IMG/VR virus record: IMGVR_UViG_3300009128_000120
Location: 1-25,111 of that record
Origin: a virus
DNA length: 25,111 nucleotides
Reading direction: 5' to 3' (one strand)
Part shown: positions 14,995 through 22,432 of the stretch, piece after piece
Layout: the number at the start of each line of letters is the position of its first letter
Numbering within the stretch: position 1 is the first letter of the stretch
Notes under the pieces: model-generated
Seen by the model: the letters and a program-made list of their open reading frames with translations, nothing else
What the model was told of the DNA's origin: nothing
The model's database searches: none
Position numbers and translations under genes: made by a program

Positions 14995-15597
14995 ATGACC
15001 CCCTGGGCTGCAATCGCCGAAGCCATCCTGGAGAACGTCGGCAACATCGGGGCCGGCATCAGCAACCTGTACGGAGCCAAAGGCATCATGTCCGAGGAGG
15101 ACGAGGCCCGGCTGCAGGAGTTGAAGGCCAGGCAGGACCTGGGCGCCCTAGGCCTGACAGACGAGGAGATGGCCATCCTGGACCAGCGGGTCTTCGGCGG
15201 CCTGCGGGGCGCAGAGCGCGAGGGGCGCGCCCGGCGCTTCGAGGGGGTACAGGACACCGGGGCAGCGGAAGCCTTCCGCGCCCGGCAGGGGGAGGCCCAG
15301 CGCATGGCGCAGGCCCGGGCCCCCGGCCAGCAGGCTATCGCCCAGGCCCAGGAAGCCGAGCGCCGCGCCGAGGAGAAGGAGATCGTGGAGCTCGGCCGCA
15401 TCCGCCAGGCCGAGGAGACCGCCAAGCGGCAGGCCTGGGTGGACATCATCGTCGGGGCTGCAGGTGCAGGCGAGGACTACTACGATGCGCTGCAGAGCAA
15501 GAAGGCCGGCGAGGAAGAAATCGGTGGCCTGGAGAGCGTCATGTCCGAGGACGTGGACATGGGAGAGGCCTTCAAGTACCTGGAGAGCTACGCGTAG
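14995..15597 (+). CDS. Internal virion (ejection) protein, small, T7 gp14-like in size and place
   Basis: This 200-residue protein from ATG 14995 uses TAGGAG (14983-14988), which includes the previous stop. It opens with a hydrophobic, Gly/Ala-rich amphipathic helix (PWAAIAEAILENVGNIGAGI) suitable for membrane insertion. A long Ala/Gln/Glu/Arg coiled coil follows (about residues 75-150, with QQAIAQAQEAERRAEEKEIV), then DIIVGAAGAGEDYYDA and an acidic tail. T7 gp14 is 196 residues, likewise precedes two larger internal proteins, and forms the outer-membrane part of the ejection channel. The match here is in size, position and composition only. Confidence 0.6.
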   Translation: MTPWAAIAEAILENVGNIGAGISNLYGAKGIMSEEDEARLQELKARQDLGALGLTDEEMAILDQRVFGGLRGAEREGRARRFEGVQDTGAAEAFRARQGEAQRMAQARAPGQQAIAQAQEAERRAEEKEIVELGRIRQAEETAKRQAWVDIIVGAAGAGEDYYDALQSKKAGEEEIGGLESVMSEDVDMGEAFKYLESYA

Positions 15598-15605
15598 GAG
15601 CGACC

Positions 15606-17258
15606 ATGCCAGAGCAGTACACCAACCCCTACCTGCAGGCCTACCAGCAGCGCCGCTCCACGGCCATGTACTCCAACCAAGAGCGCTACCGGCACATCTA
15701 CCTGACCACCCACGTGGAGCGGGTGCGCAAGGCGAAGGTCATCGCCAGCAGCGAGGCCTGGAACGAGTTCAACCTCGCTCGCGAGCGCGAGGACTACCTG
15801 GACCGGCTCATCCAGCAGGAGCGGCAGTACATCCGCAGCATGCAGGAGGGGCTCGACCAGTACATGGCCGACCTCAACAGGGCGCGCACCTCCGAGGAGA
15901 AGGCCCTGGCCACCAGCGCCCACGACGACCGCCTCAAGCACCTGGTGGATCTGGCCAAAGCCGACGCCGACGAGTCCAACACCTCTGCCACCAACCGCAT
16001 CAGGGCTGCCGAGCTTGTGAAGAGCGAGTTCAGCGTGCCCGGGGAGATCCGCAGCGAGTACGCCGGGGCGCTCGGCGACGTGTCGAAGAAGGTCTCCACG
16101 GTCACGGAGCCTGGGGGCGTGGACCAGGCCATCCGCGATGCCGCCGCCGACCCCTTCATGCGGGTGGCGTTCGCCAAGATGACCGACAACCAGAAGAGGA
16201 CGGCAGCCCAGGAGCTCGCCAACAACATCCTGCTGGCCACCAAGAACATCGTGAACCCGGAACTGCGGCCCACCGCAGACCAGGTCAAGGCCAGGGTCGC
16301 CTTCGAGCTCGGGCTGAAGCCGGACGCCGAGTACATGGACCCCAACGCCTTGAAGGCCGACGAGCAGGCCTACGCGGAGGATCTCTACAGCAGGGCCAGT
16401 GGGAGCAGGCGGAAGATCGAGGAGGTGTTCGAACTGCTGAAGGGCGAGGTGGAGGGAGAGCGCAAGGCAGCCGAAGCAACCGTCGCGGTCGAGAAGGCAG
16501 AGGAGGCCACGAGTGCCGCCCAGGACCTGGTGGCCGACGCCCAGGCCTGGGAGCACATCCGGCGGGACCTGTCCGACGACGCGGAGATCAACGCCAGCGT
16601 TCCACTGCCCCCCGGCGAGAACCTGCAGGACCTGCAGGCCAGGTACAGGGAGGCGAGGGCCACCGCCAGCAGCCTGGACCCGAGGGACCAGCGCTACTTC
16701 GATGACCTCTTCCTGTCCCGGGTGGCAGAGATCGGAGAGGCCAAGGGCCGCATTGGGCGCATGGAGGAAGAGCGGGCTGGATACCGCGCCGTCGGGCTGC
16801 CTACGGAGGAGTTGGTGCGCCAGCGAGCTGCGGGCATCTACGCCCCCGAGCGCAGGCGCCCCATGCTGCAGAGCAAAAAGGGCAAGAGACGCTTCGACGA
16901 GGAGACCAGGGCCATCCAGGAGCGCAGCCAACTGCCGGACGTCCGTCAGCGTCAGGCTGTCAAAGCCGATTTCAAGGCCAAGTTCGATGCATTGAAGGAC
17001 GACCAGAAGATCGTCGTCCAGCAGGCCCTGCGCGCACAGCGGGCCCTGAAGACCGGCGAGCGCATGGGCGGGAAGGAAGCCCAGCGGGCCGAGGAGCTCT
17101 ACGAGCAGTACAAGGTCGAGAGCCTGCCGAAGAGCGACCTGGTGAAGCAGGCCACCGACCTGTCCCAGGGCGACAAGGACAAGCGGGACCGCATCATCCA
17201 GTACTTCATGATGCTTGACATGCAGGCCCTGGAAGCCGAGAAGTACCAAGCGGAGTAG
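15606..17258 (+). CDS. Internal virion (ejection) protein, medium
   Basis: This 550-residue protein from ATG 15606 again has TAGGAG formed with the previous stop. It is almost wholly alpha-helical and highly charged, with Gln/Tyr repeats at the start (PYLQAYQQRRSTAMYSNQER). Long coiled coils follow (NLAREREDYLDRLIQQERQY; KIEEVFELLKGEVEGERKAA). No signal peptide or enzyme motif is seen. As the middle member of three internal-type genes it occupies the place of T7 gp15, which lines the periplasmic ejection tube, although it is shorter (T7 gp15 is 747 residues). The assignment is by context. A stop-start gap of three bases couples it to the giant gene that follows. Confidence 0.6.
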   Translation: MPEQYTNPYLQAYQQRRSTAMYSNQERYRHIYLTTHVERVRKAKVIASSEAWNEFNLAREREDYLDRLIQQERQYIRSMQEGLDQYMADLNRARTSEEKALATSAHDDRLKHLVDLAKADADESNTSATNRIRAAELVKSEFSVPGEIRSEYAGALGDVSKKVSTVTEPGGVDQAIRDAAADPFMRVAFAKMTDNQKRTAAQELANNILLATKNIVNPELRPTADQVKARVAFELGLKPDAEYMDPNALKADEQAYAEDLYSRASGSRRKIEEVFELLKGEVEGERKAAEATVAVEKAEEATSAAQDLVADAQAWEHIRRDLSDDAEINASVPLPPGENLQDLQARYREARATASSLDPRDQRYFDDLFLSRVAEIGEAKGRIGRMEEERAGYRAVGLPTEELVRQRAAGIYAPERRRPMLQSKKGKRRFDEETRAIQERSQLPDVRQRQAVKADFKAKFDALKDDQKIVVQQALRAQRALKTGERMGGKEAQRAEELYEQYKVESLPKSDLVKQATDLSQGDKDKRDRIIQYFMMLDMQALEAEKYQAE

Positions 17259-17261
17259 GCC

Positions 17262-20200
17262 ATGCCCCTGACCGAAGAGCAGCGCCTCCGTGTGGAAGAG
17301 GTGAGGAAGGCCCAGGGGGACGCATACGCGGACGTGCTGCTGGAGGCCTACGAGACCCAGCGGCGCCCGGCCATCGAGACCGAGGGCCCCTCCCTGCCCG
17401 AGGACCCCAAGCACGACCCGAAGCTCATCCCGGGGCAGGCCCCCTTCGCTGCCGACCCGGGCCCACCGAGGCGGAAGACGACCACCCCGCGCCTGCTGGA
17501 GAGCCGAGCCCAGCTGGTGCGCATGGAGAAGAAGCGCCTGCAGGAAGGAGGGCTCTCCGAGGAGGAAGCGGACGCCAAGGCCCGGGAGAAGATGCGCCGG
17601 CTCTTCAAGCCACGGGAGCCCGGCTACCACGCGCGCCCATCCATCGCTCCCGCCAAGCGCAAGCCCTGGGAGTTGGAGGGGCTGTCGGCCCTGGGCGAGG
17701 CCTTCAAGCAGCAGCGCCTGGAGACGCCGGAGGAGCAGTTTGAGAGGAAGGAGTCCCAGCGCCAAGGCCGGGAGACGCGTCGCAGGCTGATGGAGGACTT
17801 CGACCGTGAGTCCAAGAGGTTGGGCGTCCCCGTCGGGGACCTGATCACCGCGCACCTCGCCCGCCAGCAGGCCCAGTTCCACCACGTGGCGCCGGAGTAC
17901 TACGAGCGGGCCACGAACAAGTCCATGGAGACGGCCACCCCTGAAGACATCAACGCGATGGGGAGGCAGCTTTACCACGACTACGTGCAGCAGGTCTTCC
18001 CCGAGCGCATGACCGAGGAGCAGCGCAGCCTGAAGAAGAAGGCCGTCTCGATGGCGAGCGATGTCCTGCAGAGCGCGCTGGTCAAGGAGGAGGAGGGCTT
18101 CCTCACCGAGACCCTGCTGGGCACGGTCATGCGGGATGTGGCAGGCATCTGGCGCACAGCCTTGACTCCGCTGCAGGAGGTCCTGACCTACGACGTGGAC
18201 GAGGAGGGCAAGCCGGTAGACCCGGAGGACATCGCCTACAAGATCGGCAAGTGGCTGGACGAGAAGGGCGCGCCTCCCGTGCTGACGGCGAAGGGCCTGC
18301 CGCTGGTGGCCCCCCGTCCCTTCCAGGCCAGGAAGCTCGACCCGGAGCGCCAGGGCTTGGACTACTTCCAGAGCGTGGCCAAGGACATCGCGCAGATGCG
18401 GTTCCTGGGCGACGATTTCACCGACCTGCCGTCCTACCAGGAGTGGTGGGAGGCGGCGGGCAACCCGAAGGCACCCTGGGTGGTGGGCCTGGGCGCCGAG
18501 CTGGTGCTGCCCATCGTGCCCCCGGTGGTCCGCTGGGCGCAGATGCTCATGAAGGGCGGGGCTTCCGTGGCTCGCGCAGGGCGCCTCGCCAAGGTGGCCG
18601 ACATCATCGACAAGGGAGCGCACCCGGTGCTCGGCATGCGGGCCGACAAAGCCAAGCGGCTGGTCATGTCCGCCACCGCCGGCACCGGAGAGGTGAAGCT
18701 CCCCACGGGCATCGACGCGCACAGCGTGCGGGCCGCCGGAGCCGAGCACCTCGGGAGGGAAGCTGCCGCCGCGCACATCCTGAACGCCACCAAGAACCCC
18801 GAGCGCTACGTCGGCAGGCTCGGGCTGGCCGAGACCGAGGTTGGCGCCCGGGTGGTGAGGGAGGGCCCGGATTTCCTGGAGGGCTTCGTCAAGGCGCTGG
18901 ACGACAGCGACAACCCGCTCACCAGGCGGGCCTCGGGCTGGGCGCGGCAAGCTCTGCGCTCGGTGCGCGAGGGCGACATCGAGGGCAGCAGGGCTGCCAT
19001 CACCGCGGCCAGGGCCACCGAGAGCCAGAAGGCTCTGCGCCAGGCAGAGCGCATCCTTGCGCGCACGGATCTGAGAGACGTTGAACGGGCCCGCGCACTG
19101 GAGGAACTGGCCAAGGCTCAGCCCAGGACGCCCACCGCGCTGGGCCAGGCCGTGCAGGACATCACGACCAGCAAGGTCTACCTGGAGCTGCTGGACCAGG
19201 TGCCCGGGGACATGGTCTTCGCCACCCCCACCACCGTGGTGAGCCGCAAGGCCTGGGGCCAGGTCAAGGGCCACGTGGAGCAGGGCGCCCGACGCCTGCT
19301 GAAGGGAACCTGGGACGACGCCGGAGAGTGGCGGGCCGCCACCCCCCAGGCGGCCAAGGAGTTGACCCGCATCATGGGCCCGCAGGCCATCCTGCGCTCC
19401 GAGGAGTTCTGGCTGCCCACCTGGCAGTCCCTGCGCGCGGGCACCCCCATCTCCCAGCGGGCCTACCAGGCGGTCTCGGATGCCATCGTTGGCGACCTGG
19501 TGCTGCGGGCGGTGGACGACTCGGCCACGCTGCAATGGCACGGGAAGGCCGCAGCCAGAGCCGCCAAGCCTGCCGAGCGTCGCCTCCCAGGAAGGGAGTG
19601 GGGAGACATCGGCCGAGGGATCCGGGAGGCCTTCAGGAAGGCGCCAGACCTGCAGCCCGGCAAGGTTGGGCTGCCCGCTGAGTTGACCGTCAAGGGCCGC
19701 ACACCGATAGCCATCGCCAACTGGATCAACCGCAGCAAGGAGCGTATCGCCAACCTGGTCGAGGAGTTGTCGCGGGACTTCGCCGCCACCCAGCGCGGCC
19801 CGGCTGGGTTCCAGCAGGTGCTCGACAAGTCGGTGGACCACCTCCTCGCCCCCATCAAGAAGCAAATAGACCAGGTGCTGGACGCCATGGAACAGCCGGG
19901 GCTGTCCAACAAGGCCAAGGACAGGCTACAGGCCCAACTCGAGAAGCTGGAAGAAGCGCGCCGGCTGGAGTTGGATGAGATCTGGGGCGATATGGCCAAG
20001 ATCTTCTTCGGCCCGGAGGCATGGCCAGTCGAGGGCTCCCCTCGCATCATCCGCCAGTTGTCTGGCAGCGCCGAGATCAACGCGCGCAACCTGCAGGCCT
20101 ACATCAAGAACGCTCGCGCATACTTCCACAAGGACCTGCCGAAGAAGGGCCTGGCTCCCAGCCACATCGGCAAGAGACAGGACGCTCTGTTTGAAACCCT

Positions 20201-22298
20201 CACCTCCTGGCTGGTGCAGATCAGGCGCAACCAGATGCTGAAGCAGCTCGGACACGAGGTGGTGCAGGAGACGCCGGAGCTTGCCTTCCCGGGGCGCCTC
20301 ATCGGCACCCCCTCCCTGGTGCAGGACGCCCTGGTGGCGGCCCCCCCCAACTTGCAGGTCGAGGCCCGCAACATCATGAACGCCGCCCTGCGGGAGGTGT
20401 CCGAGCAGAGGGCCCCTCTCAACGAGGCGATCCTCTTCGGCTCCGACGGCAACGGCGGCCTCATCGGACGCCAGCTTCTGCGGAACCGAAGACCAGCCAC
20501 CCTGCTGGATGTCATGGACGACGTGGAGTTCAAGGCGTTGGACGGAGTCAAGGGCCCCTTGAAAGACTGGGCCTACGACCTGAAGCAGTCCCTGCTGCGC
20601 CCTGCCTACGAGTTCCAGCTCAAGACCATGACCGAGCACGGGGTGCTGCGTGCCGGGAGACTGGGCGAGCCTGTGGCCTTCGAGCCAACGCACCTGTTCC
20701 GCATCGACGGGCAGGCGGTGGGAGCCCTTCTGGGTGAGCAGGCGGCCAAGCTCGTCGAGGACCTCGAGGAGGTGCTTAAGAGCGGGGCGGTGGGCAAGCA
20801 GCTCGAGCCCCTGCGGCGCATAGAGAAGGGCGCGGTGCATAGCAGGCTGTCAGCCACCTACGGTTGGGCAGCTTTCGTGGACACATGGAACACCCTGCGC
20901 CGGGCCACCGTCGGCGGCCTGTTGGGCGGCTTCGTGCTGCCAATCACGCGCTTCCACGCGATCAACTTCATGACCGCCCCCGTCATCATGGCCACCACGC
21001 TGGGGCCGAAGATGGCGGCCAAGGCCTCTGTCAGCGCCGTCGCGGACCTGGGATCCATGCTGGCGGCCAGGGCTCTACCAGGAGCAGCCGACGAGGTGCT
21101 CTTCGTGGCCGAGGGAACGGGCAGGGAGTGGACCCGTGGCGCCCTGGAGGCGGCCATCCTGCGGAACAACATCCGCTTCTCCCAGGTCAGCTTCGAGTTC
21201 GGCGACGTGATGCTCTTCGAGATGCGCCGCCTGCTGCGCACCGACTCCCGCATCCTCAAGAGCTTCAAGCCCTACGGCCCGCGGCAGGTCCTGCGCTGGC
21301 TGGACCCCACGAACAAGAACCTGTGGTCCACGCTGGCCGAGGCGAACGACAATCTCTTCAGGAAGAACGTCTTCACCACCGCCCTGAAGGAAGGGCGAAC
21401 CGAGGCTGAAGCCGCCCACCTGGCTCGCAACGCCTTGCTGGACTACGGCGCGATGGGTCAGAAGGAGAAGGAGATCATCGCCCGCATCATGCTGTTCTAC
21501 GCCTTCCGCAGGCAGATGGCGCTGGAGACCGCGCGGGCGGCGCTGAACAAGCCGGGCACCCTGCGCGCCATGATGCAGGCCCAGCAGCAGCAGCAGAAGG
21601 ACGCCGGGGTGTGGGCGCTGGCCCCCGAGGACTACCAGGTTCGGATGTGGGGCTACCTGTCCGACAAGATGCAGGACGACCAGGCCTTCACCGCTCACTT
21701 CGGGCCTGGCAACCCCACCATGGAGAGCTTCCAGGACATGCTGGCGGTGTTCGCCTTCATCGCCTCGACCCCCAAGGACTGGGGCACCCTGCGCCGGGGC
21801 ACCGAGGAGTTTCTCTTCTCGCCCGAGCTCGAGCTCTGGAAGGAGATCCGGCAGTGGGGGGCGAAGGAGAGGCACGGCGGGTTCGTGGACCCACGCTACG
21901 TGTCGACCATGATGGAGGCCGACCTGTGGCCCTGGTTCTACGACGCCTTCGACATCGAGGCGGTCAAGGGCGAGCAGCGCAGGGGAGGGGAGCCCACCTT
22001 CCACCAGGCGCAGTTCCGGTTCGGCTCGGCCGAGGGCGAGCACGCCTACCTGGGCTTCAAGTACGCAGCCCAGAAGTTGGCGCTGGAGCGGGGCTTCAAG
22101 GACTGGGCCACGGCGGCCATGATCGCCGGGGAGCTTGGGCCGGAGGGCTCGGACCTCAAGCGCTACGCCGACGAGAAGGGGTGGGGGCAGGCGCTGCAGT
22201 ACGCACTGACCCTGGATACGCCCATCAAGATCCCCGACGAGTTCGGCCGCAGGGCCGAGGTCATCAGGAAGATCGAGCGGGAGCTCACCGCCAGGTAG
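17262..22298 (+). CDS. Giant internal virion (DNA ejection) protein
   Basis: This 1678-residue protein from ATG 17262 is the largest gene in the window. It starts with a Pro/Lys/Glu-rich helical region and has an apolar segment at about residues 405-430 (WVVGLGAELVLPIVPPVVRW). Long helical stretches cover residues 430-1200. A hydrophobic Gly/Ala region spans about 1215-1275 (ATVGGLLGGFVLPITRFHAI and onward), and a conserved-looking helical end follows (RIMLFYAFRRQMALETARAA, then a Gln run). T7 gp16 (1318 residues) is the last and largest ejection protein and forms the inner-membrane channel; position and apolar segments here agree. I see no lysozyme or transglycosylase motif in the N-terminus, unlike T7 gp16. 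Some large phage polyvalent proteins look similar, so that remains an alternative. Confidence 0.65.
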   Translation: MPLTEEQRLRVEEVRKAQGDAYADVLLEAYETQRRPAIETEGPSLPEDPKHDPKLIPGQAPFAADPGPPRRKTTTPRLLESRAQLVRMEKKRLQEGGLSEEEADAKAREKMRRLFKPREPGYHARPSIAPAKRKPWELEGLSALGEAFKQQRLETPEEQFERKESQRQGRETRRRLMEDFDRESKRLGVPVGDLITAHLARQQAQFHHVAPEYYERATNKSMETATPEDINAMGRQLYHDYVQQVFPERMTEEQRSLKKKAVSMASDVLQSALVKEEEGFLTETLLGTVMRDVAGIWRTALTPLQEVLTYDVDEEGKPVDPEDIAYKIGKWLDEKGAPPVLTAKGLPLVAPRPFQARKLDPERQGLDYFQSVAKDIAQMRFLGDDFTDLPSYQEWWEAAGNPKAPWVVGLGAELVLPIVPPVVRWAQMLMKGGASVARAGRLAKVADIIDKGAHPVLGMRADKAKRLVMSATAGTGEVKLPTGIDAHSVRAAGAEHLGREAAAAHILNATKNPERYVGRLGLAETEVGARVVREGPDFLEGFVKALDDSDNPLTRRASGWARQALRSVREGDIEGSRAAITAARATESQKALRQAERILARTDLRDVERARALEELAKAQPRTPTALGQAVQDITTSKVYLELLDQVPGDMVFATPTTVVSRKAWGQVKGHVEQGARRLLKGTWDDAGEWRAATPQAAKELTRIMGPQAILRSEEFWLPTWQSLRAGTPISQRAYQAVSDAIVGDLVLRAVDDSATLQWHGKAAARAAKPAERRLPGREWGDIGRGIREAFRKAPDLQPGKVGLPAELTVKGRTPIAIANWINRSKERIANLVEELSRDFAATQRGPAGFQQVLDKSVDHLLAPIKKQIDQVLDAMEQPGLSNKAKDRLQAQLEKLEEARRLELDEIWGDMAKIFFGPEAWPVEGSPRIIRQLSGSAEINARNLQAYIKNARAYFHKDLPKKGLAPSHIGKRQDALFETLTSWLVQIRRNQMLKQLGHEVVQETPELAFPGRLIGTPSLVQDALVAAPPNLQVEARNIMNAALREVSEQRAPLNEAILFGSDGNGGLIGRQLLRNRRPATLLDVMDDVEFKALDGVKGPLKDWAYDLKQSLLRPAYEFQLKTMTEHGVLRAGRLGEPVAFEPTHLFRIDGQAVGALLGEQAAKLVEDLEEVLKSGAVGKQLEPLRRIEKGAVHSRLSATYGWAAFVDTWNTLRRATVGGLLGGFVLPITRFHAINFMTAPVIMATTLGPKMAAKASVSAVADLGSMLAARALPGAADEVLFVAEGTGREWTRGALEAAILRNNIRFSQVSFEFGDVMLFEMRRLLRTDSRILKSFKPYGPRQVLRWLDPTNKNLWSTLAEANDNLFRKNVFTTALKEGRTEAEAAHLARNALLDYGAMGQKEKEIIARIMLFYAFRRQMALETARAALNKPGTLRAMMQAQQQQQKDAGVWALAPEDYQVRMWGYLSDKMQDDQAFTAHFGPGNPTMESFQDMLAVFAFIASTPKDWGTLRRGTEEFLFSPELELWKEIRQWGAKERHGGFVDPRYVSTMMEADLWPWFYDAFDIEAVKGEQRRGGEPTFHQAQFRFGSAEGEHAYLGFKYAAQKLALERGFKDWATAAMIAGELGPEGSDLKRYADEKGWGQALQYALTLDTPIKIPDEFGRRAEVIRKIERELTAR

Positions 22299-22300
22299 TT

Positions 22301-22330
22301 GTCGGTGTCGGTGTCGGTGTCGGTGTCGGT
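22301..22330. repeat. Five perfect tandem copies of GTCGGT
   Basis: The hexamer GTCGGT is repeated exactly five times (30 bases), starting two bases after the giant-gene stop and ending on the first T of the TTGACG motif of promoter-like copy 3. Tandem hexamers can change copy number by slippage. Here that would alter the sequence just upstream of the element without touching a coding frame. Confidence 0.9.
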
Positions 22331-22355
22331 TGACGCACGACTCCTCTACAGAGGC
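22330..22355 (+). promoter_or_regulatory. Promoter-like element, copy 3 (before tail fibre gene)
   Basis: TTGACG at 22330-22335, 11 nt, then TACAGAGGC at 22347-22355, the same spacing as the copies at 7964 and 9592. CCTCT (22342-22346, reading C-T-C-C-T-C-T) and AGAGG (22350-22354) form the dyad. This copy also contains ACGACTC (22337-22343) upstream of TACAG, which recalls the T7 consensus ACGACTCACTATAGGG with one extra base; the other two copies lack ACGACTC. RNA starting near G22351 would have a leader of about 82 nt. The promoter role is inferred. Confidence 0.58.
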
Positions 22356-22401
22356 ACCAAGCCTCGTCCTGCGGCTGCGAGGGCAGCGCCCCGGAAGGGG
22401 T
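22351..22401 (+). other. Structured 5' leader of the fibre transcript
   Basis: GAGGC (22351-22355) can pair with GCCTC (22361-22365) around ACCAA, placing a hairpin at the expected RNA 5' end. Further on, GCCCC (22388-22392) pairs with GGGGT (22397-22401, one G-U) around a GGAA tetraloop of the GNRA type. Such leader hairpins commonly stabilise phage late mRNA. The folding is by eye only. Confidence 0.4.
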
Positions 22402-22432
22402 CGGGCAGGGACCACACGGTTCGGAGGAACGA

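Noticed and set aside
15588-19865. 1425-residue open frame on the minus strand
   Set aside because: It lies opposite three well-supported plus-strand genes. Its composition (Leu, Gly, His, Arg, Val runs) is typical of an antisense shadow in GC-rich DNA.
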